Assembly (NCBI RefSeq): GCF_932526225.1
Contig: NC_064035.1
Location: forward strand, 6,509,501-6,573,500
Origin: Nematostella vectensis
Lineage: Eukaryota > Cnidaria > Anthozoa > Actiniaria > Edwardsiidae
Length of the DNA: 64,000 nt
Direction of reading: 5' to 3'
Position 1 is the stretch's first letter. The number at the start of each line of letters is the position of its first letter. The position numbers and the translations under genes are program-made. The notes under the pieces are model-generated. The model was not told the DNA's origin. It searched no databases and saw only the letters and a program-made list of their open reading frames with translations. Positions 13,417 to 26,092 of the stretch are shown one piece after another.

Positions 13417-13653
13417 CTTACCATCCTAATGTTTCCATTCGGACGTCGTGGTTTGTTCGCAGAAGAACAGATTTCAGATTTTTTTGATCATAGTATAAAG
13501 GCGTTTTGTTTTAGATGTCTTGAGGGAGAACAGTCGAGAAAGGTCTCCCTCAAGACACCTGAAACAAAACGCAATGAGTGTTTATTTGACCTTTATTCTA
13601 TGATCTTCTTTGAACTAATCCCGGCGTGCGGATAACAACATTAGGATGGTAAG
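13417..13653. mobile_element. 237-bp hairpin MITE
   Basis: Termini CTTACCATCCTAATGTT and its reverse complement bound a nested hairpin. Inner arms CGTTTTGTTT...GTCTTGAGGGAGA and TCTCCCTCAAGAC...GAAACAAAACG pair around 13510-13570. No target duplication is obvious and there is no coding capacity. Confidence 0.65.
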
Positions 13654-14139
13654 CCTGTGGCTCCACTATTCACTCCCAATTCAATGCTCTGTATGACCAG
13701 AGGCTCCGAGAGTTTTTTAAGCGAACCGAGAGATTTTTCGATCGAAGCGAGATATTTTTCGAGCGAAGCGAGAATTACGACGAGCGACGCCGCCAGCCCT
13801 TTTGAACCCCCGCCCCCTAGCATGCTGGGAAAAGCGGATATTCAGCCTCTGGAACCCAAGGTACGTAGTGACCCGTTTAATAGTTTATAAGGCTGAAGTG
13901 CGTCTTTCCAAAAAAAGGAGGGTAGAAAGCATCTGGTTAAAATTAACCTCCTACTGCTCAAATTAGTAATTGTAAGTTGCATTAACGGGTGCTTCGCTAG
14001 TTTAAGCTGATACATTAGTTCACTATAATGCGCACAAATAGCGATTTATATTCATGTAACAGGAACATGTTTATTAGCTTATATCGAGTACACTTTTTAT
14101 AGTATTTACATTAGAAGTGGTTTACACTCCCCCTTATTT

Positions 14140-17100
14140 CTAAATTTGGTAATCATCACTTTTCAAGGTAAAGACTTCGTAGTCCTGTACGAAAAAATTG
14201 TATCCCCCCATGAGAACATCAGAAGAGGCCCGAGACCCAGCGTATGAGTGAGGCAGATTAGAGTAAGATTCCATGTTCTCATTACATCTATCACTGATGC
14301 AGAGATCAGCACCAGCCCCAAACATCGGACCACATCTGAAAAAGATCGCATATGCGCTATCAATTTCTATAAAAAAGTAGTAAAACAAATATGACAAATT
14401 TAAGCAGGGAACTAGATTCTTTTGACACAAAAATGGATTCTTCTATGTGCCTTGTTATGCTATGTGAGCAATAAAAATCAACCTTAGTGAGTCAGGCGCA
14501 CACACCCCAGGGACTCCTAGCCTCTGCTCCCCTCCCCTCTAACTTTGGCTGGGGTCATCCCATATTGAAGGATTTTCAAATAATTTCCTTTTTCCATATG
14601 ACATCTATGACATCCCCCCGCCCATCGTTCTGGGTACCCATCTGTAAGTGTTTCTATTAATAGGTTTCCAGAAATTTGAATACTTACTACATTGTATAGC
14701 ATCATGCTTTATTCAACAAGCTCGATTCTTCTCAACATTTGTAATATGATTGGAGTACAGTTTTTACTTCTATACAATCTATAAATGCACATAATACAAT
14801 CTAATGCCACTTACTTTGGATGGTGCAGTGTTGCATACTTAGTGTTAACCACATCAAATTTTGTTGGAGGATGGTTCAATGAGTTAACCAGGGAAAAGAT
14901 AAATGCTCTGAAAAAGAATTTCGGACAAAACAAGATGGATTTTTTAGAAGGTCCATACTCAAGAAAAACATCAGTAGACAAACATTAAAAGTTAAACAAA
15001 ACAATGACACAACAACAAGCTTACTTTTTAGAAGGCATATATTTGCCACAAGGAATATCATTTCGCCAAGGCTGGTCACTGAATGCACCACATATATCTC
15101 CATTTCTTCCCTGAGAATCAAAAAGTATATGTAAAATATCTTAAAAACATATAGCAGATGGGCTGAAACTTGGTTGCTTAGTTCAATCTTAAACCTTCTT
15201 AACCTCCCTAAACCTTCTGAAATAATCGAAATAATCAGCAAAGAAAGCCTTGTAAGGAGTACCACACCTTGATAATGGTCACAGTTGGTGTGTGTCCATC
15301 ACACTTTTCATGGAAAGCATCAGCTGAAAAGCCAGCGGTAGATGCCTTGAACAGTAACATCCATTCCTGGGATTCTTTTCCGCACCATTCATTTATAAGT
15401 CTTTGCAGTTTTAGGGAGTCTTTACTCAATATTGTGCTTCCATGGAATAGCTTGCTTGACATTCTTGGTCTGAGTCGTGGATCTGAAGAACTCCTGAACC
15501 TGGTTGGTAAAGCTGCAAACCGGTAACTGTGTATAGACAGATATAATAATGCAAACAATACTTTAAACAATGCAAAATGATAACTCGAAAAACTAGTGCA
15601 AAACTATTACTTTATGTCAATAATGAGCTGTATTTTACACTCTTCCCAAGAGATAGTAGGGGTTTTGGGTAGTTCTGAGGTTAAATATTTAATGTTTATA
15701 AATAAACACAACTTTCTAGTCATATTTTACCAAATCGGAAGTTTTTTGTTCTTCTGCAATATTTTCAAAATCAGTAGTACAAGTTACATATTTCTTATTT
15801 TATAGGCTCTGGTGAAAAATAACAAATAATAAACATTTTGTAGTGGACCCTGTAGTAATCTAATATCTTAATGATTACGTCATATTAATCACATGATAAC
15901 AAATATTGTAATTAGCATATAGCACATGTATGATTAGGAAAGAGTTGAATCACACAAAAAAATGCGGGCAGGGACAGTAAACATTTGATTAATTTTACTT
16001 AACCTTATTGCTTTTACAAAAATATACATTTAAACTTGGAGAAGACTATCTACAGTAACCGGTATTTACAATTAAAAGTCAATACAATACTGTATATAGA
16101 TTGTAAAGTATAAAACCATAAAAAGCATAGTGCTCGCTCAGAACCCTTGACATGCTCACGTGACCAGACATACCAATAGATAACATTTTTTAACTTGAAA
16201 ACGGCAGTACAAGCCAGAATATGTCAGAAAAAGCGTTCTTATTATCCAAAATATAAGCAGGCTCCAAAATGTTAATATTAATTAGAAGGGTTTATTAACC
16301 TATGCTAAATTACAATGCAGGTATTACCGTTCAAGTGAGAGCTCCATAGGAACAACTCCAGTTGGCTCAACTTCTTCTGCAAAAACTGAGCTATCAATCA
16401 ACAAGAGCTTGACATGCTCAATGACACCAGATAGCTCCTAAAAATATAAGAAAATATTGGGTGGCAAATTATGCACAAAATAGTGAATGTATTAAAATAA
16501 TTTACCTGAGATATAATTTTTCTGTCTTCATTTGTCCAGGAAGAGACTGGCTTGTTTATTCCTGCACTTTTCTTGGCCCAGTTAAAGACAGCTCTCCAAA
16601 CTTCATTTTCAGACACAGCAAACTAAAATGTTAAAATTTACATAGGGTTCAAAATAATAATTCCTGTGTATATCCTTTCTCATTCCAATACACATTTCAA
16701 ATTTAAGCGTCAATGAAATCCAAAGCCAAGTGGTTCAACTGAGAGATCAGGCATTCTTTTATATACAACTTCTAAATATCAAAGAAATAATAAGTTGGAA
16801 GAGCTAGTTTAATCACACCCAGTTTCGCACTATTACCTGCTCACTTGAGATCAAGCGAATCACAGCTTGCTTGGGTAAATTGCTAAATCCCCTGGACTTG
16901 ACAACCTGTTCTGCATTCTCCTCCATAAAAGCAATACACTTATCCACCAGGGCTCTAGCCCCTAGAGCCTTCTGGTCTGCAGAATTGGGATCTGTGCCTC
17001 CTGATAATGCCATTGCATCAGCAAGAAACTCAGCAGCATTTTCTGCATCCAGGCTGTCCATAAAGTGCTGTTCACAAGCATGCTGAAGATCACTTATCTC

Positions 17101-17757
17101 AAGATCTTCAGCAATACGTAATGTTTCGAAGGCTGTACTATTTTGGAATTCAATCTATAAAAAAAAAAGAATTGGAAAGGTGATAAATGGTGGGGTCTAA
17201 AGCGCCAAGCCCAATAGATAGTACATTAGTTTATGGTATCGATACAGTACATTGCCCATTTCTATAATGGTATTGCATAGTCCAAAAACTTTTGCTTTTC
17301 TTTTGTTATGCATTTTTTTAGAATGTGCGACATTTTCATTATTTTTTATCAGATGTTGACATGAGAGCCATCAGCTTCCACAAAATTCAGAGACTAAAGT
17401 TTTGAAACAATTTGCTGGTGTAATGTAAGCGCCATTAAATTGTATTACCTTTCCAGTATAAAGATACCTAATAACTTCTCTGAATACATCATGGCGGAAT
17501 CCGGGTTTTCGGACAACAAATGGTGTCCCAGGGGTATACATTTTAGACCAGAGTTCTTTCTTTCGTCTTCGAAACTGTTCACACCTCGCCACTAAAATCA
17601 CTCTATGCGCAAGAATACGACACTCCTCGTCACCCACAACAAACACCACATCGCCTGTGTCATAGTCGGTCGAAAGTTTCTGTAAATCATTTAATAGAGA
17701 TTTCACTCCGACCCAAGTTTTATCTTCCGTTGGCATAGTATTCCACATTCCCGCCAT
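14140..17757 (-). CDS. BTB-BACK-TLDc domain protein
   Basis: Seven exons: 17757-17449, 17154-16837, 16622-16506, 16437-16328, 15526-15268, 15110-15025 and 14335-14140. They sum to 1395 nt (464 aa) with consistent phases and GT-AG sites. Residues ~25-105 form a BTB/POZ fold (DVVFVVGDEE, LAHRVILVARCEQF, REVIRYLYTG). ~115-250 resemble a BACK domain (ENEVWRAVFNWAKK). ~300-464 form a TLDc domain (KLFHGSTILS, GFSADAFHEKCDG, GAFSDQPW, CGPMFGAGADLCI). BTB-BACK proteins usually serve as CUL3 adaptors, and TLDc domains are linked to V-ATPase regulation and oxidative-stress protection; the combined role is inference. AATAAA lies at 14070-14075, 65 bp past the stop. The gene is divergent from La, 1.2 kb away. 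Confidence 0.9.
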
Positions 17758-18954
17758 CTTTATTTGTTTTTTACACTGACGCTTCTATATCTGTCAGGCG
17801 TTACTAACTATATTTGTACCCAGTCTCTAGCTTGATACTGCTTGAAGGAAACAAAGTCGGGAGGATTCTCCAGAAGAGTAGATGGAGATCCAATTCTGCT
17901 ATCTCTTAGGGAATAAAATTCGACCAACTGCTATTCCTTAGGAGGGGGTGAACGGTTTTTCCGATTTTGCTATCTCTCAGGGCTAGAAATGCCTTCGACC
18001 ACACCCAATTTGCTATCCCTTAGGGCTAAGATTGATTTTGTCGACGATCACCCCCGTCTCAGTTTTTTATCTGAGGAGTTATTCCACAAAGATTTTCCGG
18101 AATGCCATAATGGTAAGAAGAAGTTTCTTAAATTCCAAAATTTCCGCGGTGTTTTGTGTACCATTTGCTTCTGTACCCAGAAATTCAGGAGTCCTGGGAA
18201 ATAGTGGCCGATAGGGGCCTTGGTCAAATATTCTATGGAAAACTGCAAATGGTACTCAAAGCCAGGGGCGTACGCAGGATTTAAAAAAGTTGCAGTCAAG
18301 ATGAAGATTTCATAGCTCCCGCTTTTGGGTTTGAAATTGACGTCAGTGCGTCAGACTTTTGAGAAAATTACAAGATCCTTTGTCATCCTCGATCGAAAAT
18401 AGGACTTCAGTCGTCGCGTGGCACTGAACGACATAAAACAATATGTTTGGAAATCATCTGTAGACTACCATAATTAAGAAAATTGTAGTTTTTATCCTCA
18501 TCAAATATATAAAACTACGTACATAAACATTTGATTTTTCCCCTCGTTATGCAAATAAGGTCGCCAAATTTTTTTGCAGTCCAGTGACGCCCCTGTTAGC
18601 AATTTTCCAGAATTTCTGGTATCCCCAGTGAGAGTGGACTACCTCTCAAGCACATTTTCAGGAACTTTTCCAGTAAGAGGAATCTGTACCATTTACAAAA
18701 TAACCAGAAGTACCGGAATTCCTTTCCGATTAAAATGGGTAACAACCATGGTCACCCTGTGCTAAAGGACCTATGGTCAGCGGTCTGTACGTTGTTGTAA
18801 TCTTGGTGCAACTTTTGTCTCCCACGTGCCGCTTCGTTATTAACGTTCTATCACTCGTAAAACAGATATCCAGTGTCCTCCTCTCTCTCTATTCTAATCA
18901 AAATTTTATTCATCAAAAGGTTAAACAACTTTTTAACCCTTTAAAGCGGGAGAA
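17758..18954. promoter_or_regulatory. Divergent intergenic region between BTB-TLDc and La
   Basis: The two genes are transcribed away from each other from this 1.2-kb segment, so it must hold both promoters. It contains degenerate copies of a TTGCTATCTCTTAGGG word (~17897-18025) and a candidate 333-bp element with CAGGGGCGT/ACGCCCCTG termini (18263-18595). No clear TATA box was identified. Confidence 0.5.
18263..18595. mobile_element. Candidate hAT-type MITE
   Basis: The ends CAGGGGCGTACGCAGG and GACGCCCCTG form a short inverted repeat of the kind common in hAT-like elements. An expected 8-bp target duplication is not visible, so the call is tentative. Flanking sequence also looks repetitive. 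Confidence 0.4.
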
Positions 18955-21900
18955 ATGTCTAATATAAAAGAAGATAAGAATGGAAACGCTACCGAAAAGT
19001 TGTCTCCTTTAGAACAGAAAATTGTTAAACAGATAGAGGTGAGTTTGTTTGAAAATAATTATGTGAGGTGTGTGAGCATTGTGATTAACCCTCAAGAGTT
19101 GTTTGGAGTTTGTTATAATGATGCCTCATTTCACATCTAAAGTCTTGTGCTTTTGCTAATTTCAGTTTTACTTTGGAGACAAGAACTTACCAAGAGACAA
19201 GTTTCTAAGGCAAAAAACCGAAGAAGATGATGGATGTATCCTATTTTGTTTCTATCTTAGGATTCTTTTGTTTGGCAGGGTGGTGAAGAGGGGCTGCCCT
19301 TCACGAATAACGAAGTTATTTTTTAGGCTTTCACGAATCACAAATTTAGAAAAAGAAGCTTTCACCAATCACGGTTTTTGCAGTTTAACCAACAAATCTG
19401 TTTTATAGATAAACAGTTGATCCACAAGGCAGTTTAACTAGCACACAATGAAATCAATGTCTTCTACGTATAAATGTATGAATCGTGCCACGAAAAAATG
19501 TTACAATCAATGCAAAGTGATTGTAGTACAACTCCTGTCAAGTTGAGCACTGTTTTGTAGTGGCTTTTGCTGTAAGACTTCCACTGAAATCTGTTACATG
19601 TTTTCATGTGACAATTATTCTCAGCATCTTTGGTCACATTCACGAATTTAGCAATGCAAAATCACAAGTCACTAAAGTAAAAATACCCAAATCATGTATC
19701 ACGATAGAGTACTTTTGTATATGTACCTCTTCCCAAACCACCATCTATACATTTACTGCATCTGCAAAGATCAGGATTAAGACTCTAAAAAAGTAGAAAG
19801 GCATTTTCTCTTCCCTCACTATAATAGCATGTACAGTATATAGTGATATGGGTTGGCATGGTCCTACAGCAGAACACAGCACAGTACAGTACAGTACATA
19901 ATGTACTGTGGTTTGTAATTAATTGCTGAATGTCTTGTTTTGAAAAAGGTTCTCTTAACTATGCATCATAGGGGTGACATTCGAATGCTTAGCAACATTT
20001 AACAGGCTCAAAGTAAGTACACCCTCTATATTGCACATTGTACATATTTTACCAGCTTCTTAACATGCTTTTTGATTGGTTGCTGACACTTAAATTCTTC
20101 ACCCTGTGTCCCTATCATTTAACATTGCTACACAGTAAGACAACCTTGCTTCATTGACCAAAACCAGTCAATCATTGGCAAAGCATGTTATACAGTAGTA
20201 TCATACAACATTGTGTGTGTGAACCAGAAAATTACTGTATTTGTTTTTAGCAATGCTGCTACTGTTCGAATTGCACTTGATTTCACAATAATTAATTAGA
20301 TTTTTTTTGTGTGAAATATTCATATGTACAGTGTGTATATCATATATTGTCATTAAGATAGCTTACATAGAAATAGAATATCATCGTCTTACTTTGTTTC
20401 CCATAGAGCATGTCTGATGATGTAAATTTTCTTGCCAAGACCATGAAGAAATCCAGTAGCGATCTGATTGAAGTAAGTGCAGTTATTGATTTGTTTTTCA
20501 CTATTCACTTGCACTACTGTATGTAAGGTATGGGTCATCCAGTATGATGTGATACTGTACTGTATTTAGAGAGACATAATGAGATATATATTGTTAAAAT
20601 GTGAATAAGGTACAGTACTGTAGGTGTTCATGCTGTTGTTGCTTATATAAAGGTGCTACTATATTATTACAGGTGAGCGAAGATCTAACCAAGGTCAGAA
20701 GAACAAAATCAAAACCAGTTGAGGAGCTTACAACAGAGGCAAGGCAAAAAGCCAAGGCAAAAACTGTCTATGTTGTAAGTACTCGTTAAATTTAACATGA
20801 TCTAAAACATGATGTGACACTGATTACAATCTAAGGTACAGTACATTGTGATAGTCCTATTTTGATTCAATTCTAGAAAGGGTTCCCTAAAGAAGCTACC
20901 CTTGATGAGTTGCAAGAGTATTTTGAAGGCAAAGGAAAGGTTAGTAAACATTTATTCACATTCTACAGTGTCTAACAAACATTCAGACATTGGAACATAA
21001 ATGTGAACTGCTGTACAGTATGTATCTCAACTGCTTCAACTACCATCTTCAGATTGTCTTCATTATGATGAGAAAGACTTTGGAATCCAAGGAGTTCAAG
21101 GGATCTGTCTTCATAGAATTTGCAACACTTCCAGAGGCTAAAGCTTTTGTTGAAGAAAAAGATACTAAATATCAAGACAATGTGCTCATTAAGAAGTTCA
21201 AGTAAGGACGATTTTTTTTGTTCTGGAGGCTCTTCTCTTATCTTCACAGCTGCACTGTGATGTTTGTTTCTACTGCTCTTTCACAACCTTTTTTTAAGTT
21301 TACTGTTCTAGCAGCCAGTGGTAAAGTACTGTAATGCCAGGTGGTGATAAAAGTTTATTTTTGTTTTAGAGATGACTATTATTCTGTTAAGAATGCTGAT
21401 AAAAAGAAGCGTCTTGAAGAGGAGCAGAAAGCCAGGAAAGAGTGAGTGACTTACTGAAAACTCTGCTTTTGTGCCACAGAATTTAAATCTCACTTTTTTT
21501 ACAAAACTTATTTTTGTGTTTAGAGAGATTGCAGCACAAGTCAAGTCTGAGGAAAAGCTGGCTGAGGAAGAAGAGGTTAGTTTTCTAAAATTCTTAGTAC
21601 TTATATAATTTGCCATCACTTTTTACCATCCATCTAATGATGAGATGCAAAAGTGGACCATCCATTACTGTGTGTAATAATTTAAGGGACTGCTGCATGC
21701 TTCTTGTGTAAATTTACAACCACAGAATATTTTGTGAATTTTTTTCTCTTTTTAAACTAGCAGTAATTTTTTTAAGCATGCTTCCGCTTATTGTGAGAGT
21801 GAAAAGGGTTTTCATTTGTTTATTTGGTTTATCAGGAGTTCAAGTATGAGAAAGGAGCTGTACTGCATTTTACTGATGTTGGTGAACAGACCTCTAGAGA

Positions 21901-23143
21901 GGATCTAAAGGTACATTTAGCTTTAATATCAATTTTTACTTCTGTTTACATCCACTTTTATAACCATCCTGGCCCAGTTTTCACTCTACAGTAATCAATG
22001 CTATCTGTTATTTGCAGGAGCTGTTTGGCGAGCACGAGGACATTGCATGGGTGAATTTCTCCAGAGGCGATACTGAGGTAAATAACATCCTGCTCTTTTA
22101 ATAGTCTTGCCAGGTTGTTGCTAATGATTTGGGAACGATGAAGACTGCCTCATCTGTTGCTCAGTAGAAATGTCTGATCCTGTGGGATGAGATCACCCTG
22201 ATTTAATCTCTAGGGACACAGGGGTACCATAGAAGGGTCTGCTGAGCATGGTTGCAGACTGCTAAGTGGAGAGAGATCGTTTGGGCCATCTCGGCTAAGG
22301 CCGAAGGATAATGATTACTGTTTAGTAAATATCTATAGTATAATATGTATAATTAATAAACACTATGTGTTTATTAGTATAATATGCATGGTAAATAAAC
22401 ACTGTTTTATTAGAATAACATGTATAGTCAATAAACACTTAAAAGTCTGTCCTTGGCACATCACTGGCCTTATAAGATTATCAATGACATCACGTCTGTA
22501 ACGATAATAATGGTTCATATCGCTTACAGTAGATGTGTATTTATTAATTCATTTTTTTCCTCTGGAATTGTGGTGGAAAGGCAACCACAATTTTATTATA
22601 TTTATCCCCTAATTTTCTTTTGTTTTGCGTGTGTTTCTTGGGTTAAAACGTCACCGCATTGTATTTATTATTTAATTTTCCTTCTGATATGTAATTTCTG
22701 GTTTGTATAGGGCCACATTCGATTCTTAAAAGAAGGCGGAGCACAGCGAGCGATGGATGCCTTGAAGAAGGACGACAAAATATTGATCAGAAACAAACAG
22801 GCCATTGTTCGGGTTCTGGAAGGTTTGCTCATTTTTGCTTGTTTTTATGTGTTTGCAGAATATGACCTGTTTTATGGGCGAACATGTTTTTATTTTCTGA
22901 AAGGCTCTGATCATTTTTTTCCGTTTAGGCGACGAAGAGAAAGAGTTTTACAGAAAGGATCGTGAGGAAAAACAGAAAAGGCGACACAAGAAAGGTCGCG
23001 ATTTTGGTCGCGGTCGCGGACGCGGCGGAAAAAGACGCAATTTCGAGAGGTCTGACCAGAGTGCACCGAAAGGAACTCACACACACTTCGACAAGGCAGT
23101 GGAGCCACCGGCCAAACAAATCAAGAAAGAAGAACAGACATGA
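18955..23143 (+). CDS. SSB: La ribonucleoprotein (Lupus La homologue)
   Basis: Thirteen exons: 18955-19038, 19166-19235, 19972-20012, 20407-20472, 20673-20774, 20877-20939, 21053-21201, 21370-21441, 21524-21575, 21836-21910, 22018-22077, 22711-22822 and 22929-23143. They total 1161 nt (386 aa) in a continuous frame. The La motif spans ~12-95 (FYFGDKNLPRDKFLRQK, WVTFECLATFNRLK). RRM1 spans ~118-195 (TVYVKGFPKEA, GSVFIEFATLPEA). The second, xRRM-like domain spans ~240-318 (GAVLHFTDVGEQTSREDL, GHIRFLKEGGA). The tail is basic and RG-rich (GRGRGRGGKRR), with a likely nuclear signal. La binds UUU-OH ends of RNA polymerase III transcripts in the nucleus and protects them. Length is close to the usual ~400 aa. 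AATAAA occurs at 23522-23527. Confidence 0.95.
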
Positions 23144-24165
23144 ACTCAAAGATGACTCTGCCGATGAACTCTATTCCACAAGCATGCACGCGTCGCTTTG
23201 TTTTTTCTACTTTTTTTATCTTAAAAACCAGAATAGCTATAGGATATTTAAAATATTTCTGAAATAAGTTTGTTTTATTTGATACGGAAAGACTGTCGGT
23301 TTCACATACAGTATAGCTCGGATCATACGACCGTAGATCCATGTACCTCCCAAAGGGACCTGTGGTGCATAACAAGAGTTTTCATAGATAGTTAATGTCT
23401 CAGGGTTATTTTTAATTCAAGTTTGTATAACTTGTGAAATAACGAATAATGGACCTGCCGAATCTTAAATTCGTCGTATTAGTTCATTATATCAGGCTTG
23501 AAAAGCCGCCTCTCCCCTACGAATAAAAGCAGATGAAAGGGTAAAACTTTCCGTTTTTTCATCTGCTGTCAAGGCCATGCGAGGGCACACCGGCGATGGT
23601 GTCCCTGTTCGCGCCTGCGCAATAACGTCCTGCAGGTTTTGGTGGGTGACGTCACTGGCCGGTGCGCCATCAGTGGTATGGACTCTATTCTTGAGATTGT
23701 GACAGCAGCAGCAGAAAATTCTGAAAACAGGGAAAGCGTTTTTCACTTTTGAATTAAGCCCCAAAGAAACCTTACATGCATTTTCTACCTTACCATCTTA
23801 TTTAAGCTTTTGGCCCAGAGAGAGAAACCCTGCGTGGTTTTCGCCCCCGAGAAATTTATATATTGCGTCCCTGAGTATTGTCCTGCCCTTGCAAACGTCA
23901 ATAGAGAAAAACCTACTTAGCACTGTTGGACTGAGAAACGTTTTGTTGATTGTGAACCCCGTTTAATGATTGGGCTGCTTCTCCACGGTCTTCTGGATAA
24001 TTTTTCAGATAGCAAGAGTGATTTGGCTGTTGCACGGGCTTGGTAATACTGATGCCTACTACCCTTCAGTACAAAGTTTCGTAAAGTCTGTACAATATCT
24101 GCTCTGCTAAGATTAAGTATTATCTCACTCTCGCGGGTAACTCGACAACAGAGCAGAGCGCGCAA
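23144..24165. other. La 3' UTR and intergenic spacer
   Basis: Between the convergent La and GPCR genes. It holds the AATAAA at 23522-23527, overlapped by a hairpin with 11-bp arms AGCAGATGAAA (23528-23538) and TTTCATCTGCT (23557-23567). A 90-codon minus-strand frame at 23492-23764 shows no recognised domain. Confidence 0.5.
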
Positions 24166-25552
24166 TCAATTGAAACAATCACGGTACCTTGAGAGGTATT
24201 TGATGTATTCCTGCCGAAAGTACCTCCTCGAGATGGCGTAAATAAAAGGGTTAAAACAAGTATGGAGATTTTGGAATATCACAGCCACACGGAAGGCGGA
24301 AACCGCGCGAATCCTGGTTTCCCTGTCTCCAAACTGCAGCATGATCCAAGCCGTTTGGAAGGGCGCTGTACAGAGTGCAAACATCAGCACAATCGCCGCG
24401 ACTGTCTTCGCGACTTTGATATTCTCCACACGATTTCTATACCCAACCCCACCCCGACTTGTGCTGCTTGTCTCGTCCACTGGGATGCGGTTTTTAGAAA
24501 GAAATATCCCGATTCGCGAGTATGACACCGTGATAAGCACTAGAGGTAGCAAACACTTGGCGATCAGAAGAAAAATAATGTACGCGTCTTTGTATGCTTT
24601 AGACTTCCAATTCCCTGAGCATTGGCCTGTTCTGGTTACCGTAGCAACGATGATGGCGGGTAATGCCGTAATGAAGGCTAGTAACCATAGCAATCCTATC
24701 CAGATATTGGCGTGTGTGGCGCGTAGTTTGGCCTGGTGCGGGTTATTGCATAGCATGACCTTAGTGCGGTAAAGTGCCATCGATGTGATGGTGAAGAGAC
24801 CGAGATTGAAGTACATCGTCACCTGTGGCCTGACGAACGAGCAAAAAAACTGAAAGAAAGGGAAAATGTTAGGTTTTGTTGTTGGTTCAATATGAGGCCG
24901 TTTATAAATCGTTTATAAGCCTTTTCTGGGCTTTTTCTCCAAGCTTTTTTTTAGGATGTCAGGTGTTATCAACTCATATGGTAAGTCTTTTTCTTTCTTT
25001 GTCACGCAACGGTGTTTAATTCACCCCACCCCCCATACACTACTACATTTTAAGTGAACCTCCTACATTTATAGGTAACCTCCTCTAGCTTTGAGAAACA
25101 TTCCCAACTCCTCAGGGTTTGATTGCGCCAAATTTTCATAGGTATCTAATGCTATCTAAATTAACATGGGATTGAAGAAACTTTTATGTTATACTAGACG
25201 ATACCCTAAATCTTCCTCGGCCTCTAATTCAGCAAGTAATTCTGGGATATTTATTTTGTGGAATATTAATTCACATACTCACTTGCGAGTACAGAGCGAG
25301 GCCAAACGCCTTGACCACTGCCCCCGGTAAACTGAACGCGACAAACAATTCGTCCGCTATAGCAAGGTTGAGTATGAAGCGATCGTTGATGTTCCGCTCT
25401 CGCTTTCGCAGAACGACCGTCATAACGAGGCTGTCACCGATGGTTGTCACGACAAGTGTGAACACTAAAAAGGCGAGCTGAACTTTGCCAGTCATTTCCT
25501 GAGTTGCTTGAGTTACGGGCTCAGTTAACTTGCTGACTGTTGAATTGTTCAT
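24166..25552 (-). CDS. Class A (rhodopsin-like) GPCR
   Basis: Two exons, 25552-25283 and 24849-24166, joined in phase 0 (CAA|GTGAGT; TTTCAG|TTT), give 317 aa. The ATG at 25552 starts a short N-terminus with an N-glycosylation site (NNST). Seven hydrophobic segments are visible. Hallmarks kept: LNLAIAD with D67 in helix 2, C93 before helix 3, a helix-6 proline (CTAPFQTAW) and NPFIY at 290-294. Unusual: helix 1 has GDS where GNS is normal (D40), and the E/DRY site is LYR at 116-118. The C-terminus is short. It resembles the expanded cnidarian class A receptors; the ligand cannot be told. Both key replacements could mean altered or constitutive G-protein coupling. Confidence 0.88.
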
Positions 25553-25942
25553 GTTTATCTGCAAAGGGTTGCATCGGCAGTTAATTGAGAAACGCCGACA
25601 TCGACCTCGCTTGACTGTTGGTGGACTCTCGGCTGCTTGATAGGTACAACATTTATATTATGAAAGCAATAATCCTCCCAGAAGAGGGGAAGGGGGAGGG
25701 GTGCAAGATGTGCCGCGTTATACTCACTATACGGGGACATACTCGCCTACCCTTAACGGATATATATTTTCAACCTCTCTGTGCTGAACAAGGTTCCAGC
25801 CTTTTAATCACGGGGGTAGGGGGCTATACGGGTTTACCATGAACCTTCCTCTTTTGTCCTGAGTACCTCCCAGATTGTCATTCCCCTTATTTGCGTATAC
25901 ATCTATTTAAAAGAACGTTGCACTGGAGAATCCATAGGTCGT

Positions 25943-26092
25943 CAGTAGCGGATCTAGGGGGAGGGTTTAGGGGGTTTAACCCCCCTCCCCCTTGGGCTGT
26001 CAGAAAGCTATATGTAAAAAAATTACCCCCTCCTCCCCTTTGTCACTGAGCCAACCCCCCCCCCCTTTAGCGAAAAGCTAGATCCGCCCCTG
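25943..26092. mobile_element. 150-bp MITE with CAG...CTG ends
   Basis: Termini CAGTAGCGGATCTAG and CTAGATCCGCCCCTG are inverted and flanked on both sides by GTCGT. The interior carries long C/G runs. The ends resemble hAT termini, but only a 5-bp direct repeat is seen. Confidence 0.6.

Larger units (their letters stand above)
11415..14139. other. Intergenic, no gene seen
   Basis: AT-rich sequence with a purine tract (GGAGGAGG, ~12138-12166), a 44-bp tandem repeat and a hairpin element, both listed separately. Open frames here, such as 13657-13890, look like chance readings of GAAGCGAG-type repeats. No protein family is recognised. Confidence 0.45.

Noticed and set aside
18263-18595. Firm hAT assignment for this element
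   Set aside because: The ends fit but the expected 8-bp target duplication is missing, so it was kept only as a tentative call.
23492-23764. 90-codon minus-strand frame between La and the GPCR
   Set aside because: It overlaps the La 3' region and shows no domain or splice partners.
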